A stretch of DNA of 64,000 nt from Sarocladium kiliense (taxonomy: Eukaryota; Ascomycota; Sordariomycetes; Hypocreales; Sarocladiaceae): contig JAUZTG010000034.1 in assembly GCA_030734395.1 (NCBI GenBank), positions 682,001 through 746,000 on the forward strand. Reading direction: 5' to 3'. Shown in pieces: positions 46,554 to 58,556 of the stretch (position 1 is the stretch's first letter; every line of letters starts with the position of its first letter). The notes below the pieces were generated by a model. It was not told the DNA's origin and did no database searches. It saw nothing but the letters and a program-made list of their open reading frames with translations. The position numbers were made by a program, and so were the translations under genes.

Positions 46554-49318
46554 TTAGAAGGCGTTGATGCGTCGCTTCTCCTCCTTCAGCTTGACAAGGT
46601 GATCCAGCGCCTCCTGCAAGGGAATCAAGTCGCCCTTGGATTGGGTGCTCTGGTCGTCACGGTTGCGAATGTTCACAGTGCGGGACTTGGCCTCCTCAGC
46701 TCCGACAACTATGAGTAACGGCCCGTGGTTAGCATAATCTCTCCTATCAGCCGAACGGCGGGAAGGACCAAGCGGTGTGAATGAAAAAAACGTAGAGGGG
46801 GTTTTAAGACGCAAATCCCAACGGAAGCACGCCGTCCCGTCTAGTGTAAGGCTAGATCGTGATGGTTGCGGGGGATTTGCAAGCCGGACAATCATCAAGG
46901 AGGGGGTGTGAGAACTTACCGAAGATGAAGTTGTACTGCTCCAGCTGCCCGGTGCGGATCTTCTTCTGGAAAGTGTTTGCGCTGAGATCAGCATCGGCGT
47001 AAAGACCCTTCTCGCGGAAGATCTTCTTGACCTCAGTAGCGTAATCGTTGACGGCGGGCATAACGGGGACAACGAGGACTTGTCTCGGGCTCAGCCAGAA
47101 CGGCCACTTGCCGGCGAAGTGCTCGGTAAGGACACCGAACATGCGCTCGACACTGCCGAGGATGGCACGGTGGATCATGACGGGACGGGCGTAGCCGTCG
47201 GGTAGATCAGGGTCGTTTTTATCGCTGTCGGAGATTTGCTCGTCCTTGCCGGCGAGGTAGCGCAGCTTGAAGCGCTTGGGAAGGTTGAAGTCGAGCTGGA
47301 TAGTACCGCATTGGTGATCGCGGCGGAGGGCGTCGTAGACGGTGATGTCGATCTTGGGACCGTAAAAGGCGCCGTCTCCAGGGTTCTCCTCCCAGGTGGC
47401 GCCGATCTTGGGAGTGAAGTTGTCGAGGGCCTCTTTGAGCTTTGCCTCGGCAGCGTCCCACATGGCGATCTCGCCAATGTACTTCTCCGGACGGGTGGAG
47501 AGCTTGAGCTTGAAGGAGAAGCCGAACAGGCCGTAGATGGCGTCGAGGAAGTCGAAGGCGCCCTCGATCTCCTCGCGGACCTGCTCGAAGGTGCAGAAGA
47601 TGTGGGCATCGTCTTGCTGGAAGCGACGGACGCGAGTGAGGCCGGTGAGTGCGCCGGAGAACTCGTTGCGGTGGAGGACGCCGAAGTCAGCCATTCTCCA
47701 GGGGAGGTCACGGAAGTTCATGTCCTGGTGGGCAAAAATCTTGCAGTGACCGGGGCAGTTCATGGGCTTGAGGCCGAACATCTCCTTCTCGACCTCGAAG
47801 GTGAACATGTGCTCCTCGTAGTATCCCCAGTGACCGGACTGCTTCCACAGGTCGGCCTTGTACATGTTGGGAGACATGACCTCATCGAAGCCACGCTTCT
47901 CATACTCTCCCTTGATGAGGTTGACAAGAGCATTGTAAATACGGGTGCCGTGCGGGAGCATAAAGGTAGATCCTGGAGACATTTCATCCCAGAAGAACAA
48001 CTTCTGCTCAGTACCGATCTTGCGGTGGTTCCGCTTGGCGGCCTCTTCGAGGAAAACCTTGTACTCTTCAAGCTGCTTCTTGTCAGGAAACGAGATACCA
48101 GAAATTCTCTGGACGGACTCGTTCTTGCTGTCACCGAGCCAGTATGCGGCGGAATTCTGGGGTTTCCGGTCAGTGATATGAGAAGTCTATCAAAATGAAG
48201 TTTGATACTCACTCTGAGGACGGAGAAGGCCTTGATGTTGCCAGTGGTGGGGACGTGAGGTCCTCTGCACAGATCGATGAGGGGACCGCATCGGTAGACG
48301 GTGCTCTTGGTGCCATCAGGCACTCTCTGGTTAATGAAATACTCCTTGTACTTGCTGTACTTGAACATCTCGAGGAGCTCCTCCTTGGTCATCTCAAGAC
48401 GCTCAAAGGGCTGCTTCTCCTTGATGATATTGGCCGAGAGGGTGTCAAGCGCCTTCTTGTCCTCGTCGGTGATAGTCTGACTGTAGCCCTCTTCATCAGT
48501 ACTCTATATCTTCTGGCAGTGGCATCGAAGAGAACTCACCCCTCCATGTTTGCCATGTCATAGTAGAAACCCGGGGGGTCCTCAGTAGGCGGGCCGTTGC
48601 AAAGGTAGCATCCGAACCGTCTCTCCGCAGCCTCGCCGAGGACGTGCGCAGAGGAGTGCCAGAAGACCTTCTTTCCTATAGTTTCCCCAACGTCAGGACT
48701 CGTTCCTCTTCCGCAGTCATTGACCGTGAGACGGCTATAAGAGTCATACCCTCGATGTTCTCGAAGTCAATCAGCTCCAGCTTGCAGCTCTTCTCCAGCG
48801 GACGAGTCAGGTCCCACAGCTCGCCATCAACCATGGAAATGACAGTGCGCTCGAAGAGAGACTTGGAGATGCCTCTTGCGATGGCGCCGGGGGTGGTCTC
48901 CCATGAAGTGCCTTTCTCTTCCTTTCCGTTGGGCATGGAGATGGTGATCTCCTCGCGAGGCTTGGCTATAATCCCATTGTCAATCATATAGTCCGCCTTC
49001 TTTTCGGACACAATTTTGCGTACCAGCAATCTCTGCATCTTGTCGGGCCTTGATTCGATCGAAAACGTCGAGACGGTGCTGAATGAACTCGGGGAGCGCA
49101 GGGAGCTGCAAGACGGCATATCGAGTCAGTATTGCGTGTTTCACGCGAAAACGCCGTCCTGATAGCTTCTCGATACTAACCTCAAGACTAGCATTCTTCC
49201 CGCCCTTCGCCTTTGCCTTTGCCTCCTTTGGCTTGCCCTCCTTCGCAGGGCGCACGGGCAGCTGCTTCTCGTCACCAGCAGGCGGCTTGGGAGCGTCGGC
49301 GGCCTGCTCGGACGACAT
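46554..49318 (-). CDS. THS1: Threonyl-tRNA synthetase, cytosolic, 743 aa
   Basis: Class II synthetase charging tRNA-Thr. Seven exons: 49318-49181, 49105-49024, 48965-48750, 48675-48540, 48480-48213, 48156-46920 and 46708-46554, 2232 nt. The N-terminal extension is Lys/Ala-rich. A TGS domain follows (PREEITISMPNGK to LELIDFENIEG), then the editing domain with HSSAHVLGEAAERRFG. The catalytic core includes FFWDEMSPGSTFMLPHG, GLKPMNCPGHCKIF (motif 2 region), RRFQQDDAHIFC and ILGSVERMFGVLTEHF (motif 3). The anticodon-binding domain ends the protein. Length is as in yeast Ths1. No mitochondrial presequence is seen at this start. Confidence 0.96.
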
Positions 49319-50011
49319 GGTTGCGGTAAATCGATTCCCTCGTGCTTCGTAGCTCCTCCTTGTTATAGTTCGATACTTCGAGCGTCAATAATTCGTGTCA
49401 ATCCGGGGCGAGTGTTGGTTGTATGTTTGTTTGAAATGGTAGGTGGATTTTTTGGTTGTTCTGAATCTGCCCCTCTTCTGCAAACCGCGGGGCTCTGACT
49501 CCCTTGCTCTGGATTCTGTGACTCTTTTCGGCAGCGGAGGGGCAACACTCCCTCACGACAGGGGTTTTGCGCCTGGGGTGGGACCCTTCAGGCGCCGTTG
49601 TAGTGTTCCAACGGGAGATCTTCGGTTTTTGCCTACCCTATATCTAGCGAATGCAATGATGTGGTGATCATCAACTGAATGCTCGATAGATTAATTGACA
49701 TATATATCAATATGATCTGGTTGCTTACAGTTCATGATCATTGTTTCTTTACAATGAAAGTAGAGCGATGTCGAAAAGGATTGGAGGGGGTAGCGGGCTG
49801 CAGGTGCCGCAGATGCTGGATATCTCAAAACTTACGCCCAAGGCAAATTGTATGGTGATCAGGTCCAGACGTTCAATAGCAGTTTATGCAGATATAAATG
49901 ATACACCCTGTGATGTTCGCCCAAGATATCACGTCTGCCAAGGTTTGACCAGTCCCATAACTCCTCGCTAAAATCATGACATCGTCCCTGACGCCCAAAC
50001 CCAAATTCTCC
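49319..50011. promoter_or_regulatory. Threonyl-tRNA synthetase promoter and VPS71 3' flank
   Basis: 693 nt between genes in the same direction. An AT-rich part near 49660-49900 probably belongs to the VPS71 3' side. No specific site is recognised. Confidence 0.4.
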
Positions 50012-50928
50012 TCACATGCCGTATCTCGTCACACACTCCTCCCTATGCGTCTCCAAACACTCCAAAGCACAAACCCTCGTCCCGCACTTCATACACCTCA
50101 CCCTTCCCCAATACCCACAAACCGCACAAAACTTCCTCGTCGGATATTTCCCGGCTGCCTCCCCATCCCACTTGCCCCTCGCCTCAACATACGATAACGG
50201 CGGATGCGCAAGCAGCCTCCTCAGCTCTTCCTCTGAAGGTGGTTCTGGGACTCGAGACATGAGAAGGGGGTCCGTATCGCCGGGATGGGAGGGGGGCGGT
50301 GGTCGGAAGGAGGGAACAAGGATCGGTTCTGAGGTGCTGTCTTTGCTGGACTTTTTGGATGTTGAAGTGGATGGCGCGTCGGGCATGGGAGAATCGGTCG
50401 GAGGAGCAGCGGCTTTGTTTGAGGAGCGTTTTGCGGCGGCGGCAGCTGCAGCTGCGGCTGCAGCTTCGTTCTGAGCTTGGAGGGCGAGGAAGTCGTCGAG
50501 ATGGTTCGCGAACGTCTTTTGCGACTGGAGAATCTTTCTGACATTGACGGTCTTGCCAACATGCGCTGTGATAGTCCCATATACGTTAGTCCAGATCTTC
50601 TGTTTCAACGAAAGGCACCAAAAGGTTGGGACCAGAGAAAGCACCACTTACGCTTCCCGTTCTTCAACGGCACTGCAATCTGACTATCCCTACCACCTCC
50701 CTCCCTATCCAGCGCCTCAATCTCTTTTCTCACTCTCGCCTCCTGTCGTGCAGAAAGGTCCCCGATATTATGCGCCGTGGCCACCGACGCCGCGTTTCTG
50801 GCGCGTTTGCGGTTCGAAGGCTGCAGCGCGGCAGAGGCAGGGCCGGGTCGCGTGTCGGGAACGTAGGCCCATCCTGGCGCTGAGGTGGTCTTCGCGCCGG
50901 CGAGCTCGATGACGCCGAAGTTGTTCAT
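50012..50928 (-). CDS. VPS71: SWR1 complex subunit Vps71/Swc6 (HIT zinc finger), 276 aa
   Basis: Subunit of the SWR1 remodeller that deposits histone H2A.Z. Exons 50928-50652 and 50565-50012 give 831 nt. The N-terminal part has KRARNAASVA and basic helices. The family block NVRKILQSQKTFANHLDDFL follows. The zf-HIT domain is at the C-terminus (CAVCGYWGRVRCMKCGTRVC then CLETHREEC), with seven Cys and one His in the ligand pattern. An 11-residue polyalanine run encoded by GCN repeats (about 50431-50465) sits in the middle, followed by a Ser/Pro-rich linker. Length is close to yeast Vps71. Confidence 0.9.
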
Positions 50929-51314
50929 GGTGGGCGAGGATACATCGAAGTCGAAGAGCACGCACCTTCTCTCTCGTCAAATTATGAAAAGGAGATCGTG
51001 AAGCCTGAAAGATGGGCTATGATGCAAGTTCGTCGTGGGGTCCCTTTTTCGCAGCGTGCCGGAACCCCGTTGCGAGCTCCAGCCAATGAAACAACCAGCC
51101 GACCAAGCTCCCCCCCGTTTTGGCCACCCACCCTCCTCCGCGCGAAAGCCAGCCAGTCCACTAACCGACACAACGACCAACGACCGGAACAAGCTGGGTG
51201 CCACGAGGACCATACATACCGACTCTCCGTCTAGCTCTCCCTCTGTGACCACGACCTTCTTCGCCACCAGACCAACACCTCTCCCACTTCCAACCCAGAA
51301 CACACACATTCACA
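50929..51314. promoter_or_regulatory. Divergent promoter of VPS71 and the small mitochondrial protein gene
   Basis: 386 nt between two start codons. The right-hand half is CT-rich towards the ATG at 51315. No other feature is seen. Confidence 0.45.
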
Positions 51315-51817
51315 ATGTTCAGCCCCTCATCCAGAATACTGGCCGGCCGCCTCGCCGGCTCGCGCAGCTTCCACGTCTCGGCTCGTCGAATGGCCGATGC
51401 GGTGCCTCTGCCTGCGAAGAGGCCCATGGGTGCCTTCCGCGGAGGGTCAGTCTACCCCATCCCCCAGTCCCCTGTGCCTCCGGCATAGATCGGAATACTG
51501 ACATGAGTGACGATAACAGACTCTTCGGCTTCCTGTTCGGCTGCGTTCTTTCCGGCGGTGCCGTCTACTCCTACCTCTTCCAGGAGTACAAGACCTCCAA
51601 CGAGCTCCTCACCGAGGACATCTACGTACGCTCTCTCCCCTTTCCAGATCCTCGCTGCGCAGTACCCGGCTGGGTCGGAGTGCTTCCGATACGACAGCCG
51701 AGATCAGCAGGTAGAGAAGCAGACATGCTAATGAGACGACTTCCACAGACTCTCCGCCAATCCGTCAACAGCCTGACAAACTACGTCCAAGCCCTCGAGC
51801 AGAAGTCCAAGAAATAA
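51315..51817 (+). CDS. Small mitochondrial single-pass membrane protein, uncharacterised, 101 aa
   Basis: Exons 51315-51445, 51520-51625 and 51749-51817 give 306 nt; the introns have GTCAGT and GTACGC donors. The N-terminus is a classic mitochondrial presequence (MFSPSSRILAGRLAGSRSFH). One membrane span follows at about residues 44-63 (LFGFLFGCVLSGGAVYSYLF). A short helical tail (LRQSVNSLTNYVQALEQ) looks like a coiled coil. I do not recognise an assigned function. The layout suggests an inner-membrane accessory or assembly protein. No single-exon ORF covers it. Confidence 0.8.
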
Positions 51818-52607
51818 GTCCAAGATACTATTACACCGAGGGGGGAAAGTGATGAGCATACGAGGACCTGGATGCAGATGCTTGCGTGGCGGGAGAACGA
51901 ACGAATCGAATCAGTCACGTCAGTTCAGGATGCGACATGTCATGTTGGAACAAATGCGAAAGGGCAACAGGGCATTGCGGGGAGATGTGAAGCCCAGGGA
52001 GGCTGGCAAGCAGATGGTGGATATCGAATTGTGCTGTAGTTTCTCGAGGCTTCGGAGGTGTGTAACTGTACCAACACGATCATGTCTGGCGCTCAAAGTA
52101 CGGCTGCATACTCATGCTCAACCTGTCCAACGTGAGGCTATACGCCATGGCTGCACATCTTTCTACTGTTTGACTCTCCGCGAACAAGAGCTGACACATG
52201 AGTCAGCGACCATTAGCGCATCAACATCACATGAGATCCATGGCCAGTTAAGTAGAGTGCAGAATAGCCCATGTTACGCATAAAAAACTATCAAAAACCC
52301 TCGGCAAGTACTTTGAAAAAGAACAAACCGAATGAAACCCGCGCCAGTCAAGATATGATCATCAGCAGCGCCGCAATACGTGTTTGCGCGCCGCGTGCAA
52401 CCTCCATAGTACATTGCGTTGCCTTCATATTCATCTCGCCCATGTGTATCCATCACATTGTCATGTCTCTCTCTTCATTTTAGAAGTCCTTCCGTTCGTC
52501 GCGCAGTTCCAGAATGGTATCAGATGGCCTGGGAGGGAAGGGAGGAGAATTTTAGAACTGTGCAAAAAAAAGAGGTATCGGAAGCGTCCAGGTAAAAGGG
52601 GAATCGT
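51818..52607. other. Intergenic between convergent small mitochondrial gene and PDI
   Basis: 790 nt between two stop codons. It holds 3' UTRs of both genes. No supported gene or repeat is seen. Confidence 0.4.
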
Positions 52608-54259
52608 TTACAGCTCATCCTTCTCCTCCTCCTTCTTCTCCTCGGAACCCTCCTCGGTGGCGGCGGGGGCAGCCTCATCCATCTCCTCCTTGGGGGAGAT
52701 GCTGGCCTTGTGCTTGCCGTTCTCGGCGATGAACTCAATGAAGTCCTCGACAGTGCGGGAACCAGAGTATGTAACGGGAGACTTCTTGTCGCCGGCGGGG
52801 TAAAGCTTGATGGTAGGGAAGCCCTGGATCTCATCGGGCACGTCGTTGGCAGTGGCATCAACCTTGGCGATGACAACCTTGTCCTTGTGCTCACTGGCGG
52901 CGTACTGGCTGGCGAGGTCCTCGTACTTGGGGGCGAGAGCCTTGCAGTGACCGCACCAGGGAGCGTAGAACTCAACCAGGACGTCCTTGGTGTCGTCGAG
53001 GACAATGTCATCGTAGCTCTTGGCGACGACAACGGTGACAGGGCCTTCCTGAGTCTCGGGAATGGGCTCCGACTTGATGCTGGGCTCGATCTTGCCAGCG
53101 GAGAAGTCCTCGACGAACTTGGAGATGGCATCGAGGGTGATCTCGGCCTCCTGGTCGAAGGGGAACTTCTGGTTCTTCTCAATCTCCTGGATGGCGAAAG
53201 AGGGGAACTTGTCGGTCTTCAGGTTGAGGTTGCCAGCGTGAGCACCAAAGTTGGAGGCATCGATGGTGGCGAAGTTGATCTTGCCCTTGAACTTCTCAGC
53301 GATAGGGCGGAGCTCGTTGCCGAGCTTAGTGCGCTCCTCCTCGGTCTCAGCGAAGATGTAGGCGAGGGGGATGCCAGCGGCCATGTAGCCAGAGTAGGTC
53401 TCAGGGCCGACCTCGCCGACGAGGGGAGTGGCAGCGGTCTTGGCGAAAGCCTTGATGGCCTCGGCGTCGAACTTCTCCTTATAGATGTTCTTGCCCTCGT
53501 CGAAAGACTTGTAGAGGACGATGGCAGGGGCCTCGACACCCTCAGCCTTGGCAACCTCGGCGTCGTTGACACCACCGAAGAGGTAGGTGTCGCGGAGCTC
53601 CTCAGCAATGCTGGTGAAGGTCTCGTTGGAGGTCTTGTCGTCAGAGGCGACGTAGGCGACCAGGACAACGTTGTCGGCCGTCTTGAAGTCCTCGAGGGTC
53701 TCCTTGGTCAGGATGGAGACGGCGGGCAGGGACTGCTTAACCATGTAGGAGGTGATGCTGCAAAAGGCAACGGTTAGCCAACGAATCCAAAGGTAGCTAG
53801 CCAGTTTGTTGCTGGCAATTCGGGGAGTATAGACTTACGCAGCAGCCTTGCGCTGGCCAGTGTAGGGGCTGATGTTTTCGGGGCCACGGAATACCTTGAG
53901 GGTAGGGTAGCCCTCAACACCATACTCCTTGCAGAGGTCGGCTTCCTCAGTGCAGTCGACCTTGGCGAGCTTGATGTCCTTCTCCTTGAGAGAAGTAGCG
54001 GCCTCCTCGTACTCGGGGGCGAGGGCCTTGCAGTGACCACACCAGGGAGCGAAGACTAGAAAGGATAATTGTCAGCCTCGAAGCTCTTTGGAAGCTCGGG
54101 AAAGCAGGGAGACTTACACTCAGCAAGGACGAGGTCGTTGGCCTTGACAAAGTCACCGAAGGTGTCCTGAGTGAGCTGGTGGACGTCAGACTCGCCCTCA
54201 GCAGAGGCAAAGCCGGCGAGTGCTGCCAGAACGGCAAAGGCAAGACGCTGGTGCAGCAT
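52608..54259 (-). CDS. PDI1: Protein disulfide isomerase, 502 aa
   Basis: ER oxidoreductase that forms and rearranges disulfides in secretory proteins. Exons 54259-54118, 54055-53839 and 53757-52608 give 1509 nt. Signal peptide LAFAVLAALAGFASA. The a-b-b'-a' thioredoxin architecture is complete, with active sites FFAPWCGHC (Cys53/Cys56) and EFYAPWCGHC (Cys388/Cys391). The acidic tail ends in the retention signal KDEL. Codon bias is strong, so long antisense and shifted ORFs overlie the gene. No clear unfolded-protein-response element was found upstream. Confidence 0.97.
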
Positions 54260-55985
54260 GATCGCTGTTTGTGTGTGTGATGTAGGAGGAAGAGGGGGGG
54301 CGGGATAGAGCAAGCGGAAGAGCTGCAAGCAGGAGAAGGCAAGCGGCCGTGCAGACAGTGAAGTCGAGGCTGCGGAGTCTTGTTGTGGACTTTTGGAATT
54401 GGGCAAGTTGAGAAGAGGAAGATGGGGAATGGAAGATGATAAAGAGGAGGAAGACAGGAGGAGGATTAGAAATGCCCACGGGCTCTCTTGTACTAAAGTT
54501 AACAGGTGTTCAGGTCCAGGCCGCGCCAGATGTGAGTGGCGGGAGGGTGGTTGGTGGGGAAGCAGCCCGGTGGCAGTACAGTCCCTGAGCACGATAGTGG
54601 GTGTGGTCCCCTGCGCGCGGCAGCTGCAGCCGCTGAGGGAGGCTGAGAGGCGGGGGAGAGGGTTCACATTGGAGCTGGAGCTGGAGCGGCAGCTGTAGAA
54701 GTGAACAAGTGTCCCCTTCTTCCAGCACCAGCACCAGCGCCAATCCATCGCCCCACCATCCCACACCAGCTGTACAGTACTACTTTCTATACTTGGACAG
54801 GACACGGCACTAACAAGATCGCACTACGAATCCCCCGAGTCCAGATGGAGGTGCGTCCACCGTCTGAATGTTCGCCAGGGACGACGGCATTGCTGCATGA
54901 AGCCCAGCATCGCTCACCGTAGCTAAGAGGGCAGGGAGGTTCTACGACTTCGGAACATCTACCCACACACAAGACACATGTCAAGATCCATCAGGAACCG
55001 CTCCATCCTCGCTCGTCGCAGTCCCATCCCCATCTGGCACATTTGACACCATCTCCAACCCCGTCCACCTGCATCCCTCCCCTCCACCAGTCAGCCTCGT
55101 CTGCATCAATCTTCTCACACCCTCCGGCAGCTCAATGTCTTAGTCTCCCATCATGCCAACACTCTTGTTTCTCGGAAGTCTGCTCCTGATTCAGATCTTC
55201 CATTTGCCACCAGAATAAAATCTTGGAAAAGACCATACACTTGAAGGTAGGCTTCACTCTGTTGGTATGGTCTAGAATCCACACTCCCCCATCTTGGCCT
55301 AGAATTGGACTCACTGGATGCTACTTTAGTTGTTGATTAAGTCCGTAAGCCAAAGAAAGTTTGATGGAGAAGAAGGGTCCTCTTCCTCAGCCGCTATATG
55401 GGACCCTGGCCAGTAATCAATTTTGATTCCCTGTTGCCCCCGAATCACATTGCACCCATGGGATCCATTACTTGGGTTGTCCCTTTGTTTCGCGGCGACT
55501 TCATCCGTTGTGCCATTCGGGTCATCCTCCGAGAAGGCCACGTTGACCGATCGCCAGGTGCCCCCCAGCCCGTCTGATCCGGCTCCCCGTAGCCGCTGAT
55601 GTCAAATGCCCAATTCTGGCTTACTGCCCTGGTGACTGCTGACAACAAGATCTCACTAGAGGATCTGTGTCCGGTGATGCAATTGAGAAGCCAGCTATCG
55701 ACTAATGGTCGCAAGCCACACAGGTACTGGCGCGAATAAGCATGCACGGCTGAAGAAACGGTTAGGGCATCATCAACATGATCATGTGTATTCTATGTCT
55801 ATCAATCAAGCGCCTGCTACCCGGAGAGCGGTTCGAGCTAGCTTCCAATGAATAGATGCTTTCATACCCAGCCGTTTCTGGAAACCCGCTTCACCAGAAG
55901 TTGAAAACTGTAAGAAAGGAAAGCGCCGGCTTTTGTTTCATGCGTGATCATTACCATAATATCCCGGCCTGACTTCAAACCGAGT
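54260..55985. other. 1.7 kb region: PDI promoter, then gene-poor sequence with a broken ORF
   Basis: The first ~500 nt are the PDI promoter and leader; G-rich stretches and AGCTGGAGCTGGAGC-type triplets occur near 54672. The second half contains the frame-broken minus-strand reading frames described separately (55326-55747). Nothing else is supported. Confidence 0.4.
55326..55747 (-). pseudogene. Possible frame-broken gene remnant
   Basis: Two minus-strand reading frames adjoin. The upstream frame (55747 to about 55560) reads residues such as SSSEILLSAVTRAVSQNWAF and DISGYGEPDQTG. The downstream frame (to the stop at 55326) reads GTWRSVNVAFSEDDPNG and ends in FLWLTDLINN. Both look more protein-like than the surrounding frames. 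They meet at a run of six C on the plus strand (55561-55566), a typical place for a one-base indel. No GT-AG intron at the junction is obvious. I do not recognise the family. It could be a pseudogene, a read error or coincidence. Confidence 0.3.
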
Positions 55986-57338
55986 CTAGACCTTGGCCTT
56001 CGGCTTGGGCTCGTACATTCGGTGGTACTGGTTGGGTGTCTTGACGTCTACACCCAGCTCCTGTGCAACCTTCAACGGCCACTCAGCTTCCCTCAAGAAC
56101 TGCCTGGCCGCCATGACGATATCTGCGCTGGTCTTGTGGCCCTTGTCATCCTCGATTTCAATCGTCTCACCCTGCTTGCTAGCAAGCTTGCCCTCTTGGA
56201 CCAAAGATCTTGCGACTTCAGCCTCGGTAATTTGACCAACCGCGGCGATCTTCAGATCCTTGCCCTCAGCACGCACAGCCTCGCGAATAGCCTTCGCAAA
56301 GTCGTGCTGTACGTGAGGGTTGTCGCGGGGAATGCGCTGGGAGGGGTTGTTGCCACCACTGGATACGTCCAGAACGTCGACGCCTAGCTCGGGAAGGAGC
56401 TTAGCGAGGCGGATGGTGGACTCAAGATCCCATGATGGTGAGTCGGTCCAGTCCATGTACTCAGTGGCCGAGAGACGGACCCAAAGGGGCATGTTGGCAG
56501 GAATGACAGCGCGGACAGCGTCAATGATCTCGAGGAGGAAACGAATGCGGTTCTCAAAGCTGCCGCCATACTCGTCCGTTCGTTGCTATAAGCGTAAATG
56601 TTAGTATCGGAACCACGTTGCGTCTAGTTTTGTCGTGGTCATACTCACGTTAGAGATGGGAGAAAGGAACTCGGTGACAAGGTAACCGTGGGCGCCGTGA
56701 ATCTCAATCACATCAATGCCAGCCTTGACAGCACGGATAGCCGCATCGGCAAAAGACTTGACAAGACCCTTGATCTCCTCCTTGGTCAAGGCCTTGGTAG
56801 GAGGGAAAGTATCGCTGTAGGGGATGGCACTGGGTCCGACAACATCGTCGGGCCAGCCATAATGCTCCTTGTCGGCCACAGTTTTCTTCGCAGAGCCTCC
56901 AATCCATGGTGCAAGTGTGCTCGCCTTCCTGCCAGCATGCGCCAGTTGAATAGCCGAAACAGAGCCTTGGCTCCTGATGAAGTCGGCGATCCTCTTCAAT
57001 GGCGCAATATGCTCATCTTTCCAGATGCCGGAATCCTGTGGGGTGATACGTCCACGGGGCTCGACTGAGCTAGCCTCTACCATTACTAGACCTGCACCGC
57101 GCAAGGCGAATTGGCCGAGATGGACGAGGTGGAAGTCTGTGAGAAGGCCATCCTCGGCAGAGTACATGCACATAGGAGAGACGGCGAAGCGGTTGTGGAG
57201 TGTGACACCCCTAGTAGTAATGGGTGTGAAGAGAGTGGGCGCGGAGGAGGGGTCGAGAGGGGTGGCAGCTGGTGGTTCCTGAGCAGGAGTGTAGTATGGG
57301 ACGCCTTCGGCGCCCTTGTTGCGGAGGTCGTATGCCAT
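55986..57338 (-). CDS. Old yellow enzyme-type NADPH dehydrogenase (YqjM-like), 429 aa
   Basis: FMN-dependent ene-reductase that reduces activated C=C bonds. Exons 57338-56649 and 56585-55986 give 1290 nt. The barrel carries the YqjM-class signatures: NRFAVSPMCMYSAEDG with the redox-sensing Cys, SAIQLAHAGRKAST, DVIEIHGAHGYLVTEFLSPI, then QRTDEYGGSFENR right after the intron, and VGQITEAEVARSL near the phosphate site. PKPKAKV ends the chain. There is no targeting peptide, so it is probably cytosolic. The physiological substrate cannot be inferred. I chose ATG 57338; the frame is open slightly further upstream but has no other ATG. Confidence 0.94.
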
Positions 57339-58356
57339 TGATGTGGTGTTTGATGACGAAGTCAAACGATGCGAGAAGTGGGTGGATGATCGTTGTGGTA
57401 GGGAGATTGAGGAGTAGAAGCGAGAGGAGGAGAGGCGATGAGGTCAAGATATACAATTTCACAAGACCGACAGCAGGAACAAGGAAATGATGCAAGAGCC
57501 AGGCACGTTACACTAGGGATCGGGAACTAACCGGAGCGAGCGATGGGGGACACCCAAAAGGTACTCAGGATCAGTGTGGGTGGTGACCGTGTATTATAAA
57601 TCAAGGCGAATGCGAACATTTCAGGTCCATCATTACTAACCGCCACAGGAAGCAGACAAGCCTGAGCTGAGGGGCAGGACGATCCGCGATGGTCTCAACG
57701 ATAGATCCGAATCAGGAAGCTTCTTTGGACCCTTGAGGCCGTGAGCGAGGCATTTGCGGGGTTGGCATCTACTCGATGACAATAGGCTGCTCTTGCATAA
57801 TTGTTCCAGGCTGTCGGCGTCAAGATTTCTGTGAGTTCCCTTCCATTCTTTCGCTGAGCCAAGATCCCAAGACAGGGCTCGAAGCTCTGGAAGGGAAACC
57901 CGATACATTGGCGAGGATCCTGGAAATTCCCGGCTACTCTCACCTCCACTACGGGACAGGATCCCACGTTATCTGCCGCCTGGCATCACTAAAGCAGGTG
58001 CATATAGTGCACATGCTCAGGCGCCTAGTACTTGACTTGCTCGATCGAGTGAAACTTTCGTATCGAAGATAATCCCCTCACTGCTGAAGTGGCGTATGCG
58101 TTTGTCAGGATTCAGGCTCTGCACGCTGAGTAATGACGTACAGCCTCAACCTCGTGAAAACCTGCGCCAGCCAACGTTAATGGCGTGTTGGTTCCTAAAT
58201 TACCGGAATTCGTTCGGTATTCGGAGAAATATGCAATTCTCACTTTTCGATCTTCACAAGCAGAATATTATTTACGAGTAGTCCAAAGCAGCTGCAGTAT
58301 GACGACAGTCTGACAAGATATATCTCCGTCCGTCAGCCCGACCCTGGCACGATCGG

Positions 58357-58556
58357 CTACTGCCGAGCAGGGTCTGCAGCTAATTAAAGCCCAAGGGATG
58401 CAATGACCTATTGTTACCTTTCTCGAGAGCGTCAATGCCGGACTCGGTCAGGTCAATACGTGCTAAGCGGCCTTCTGGAAGAGTGGCAAGGGAGACCCTG
58501 AGGGCCTTCGAAGAGATGTCAGCAGCGACACCGGGGGAGGCGACCTTGAGCTCCAT
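58357..58556 (-). CDS. Possible microprotein gene, 53 aa
   Basis: A minus-strand ATG at 58556 opens 46 codons with the C/G-ending codon use of nearby real genes (residues MELKVASPGVAADISSKAL, then PEGRLARIDLTESGIDALEK). It ends at a good GTAACA donor (intron from 58417). Splicing to the acceptor TTTAATTAG (exon 2 from 58379) adds a few residues and a stop. That intron would be only 38 nt, short for this genome; the next acceptor gives 44 nt and 51 residues. Without splicing the frame also ends soon (in PLGFN). No family recognised. It could be an exon of a larger gene. Confidence 0.3.
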
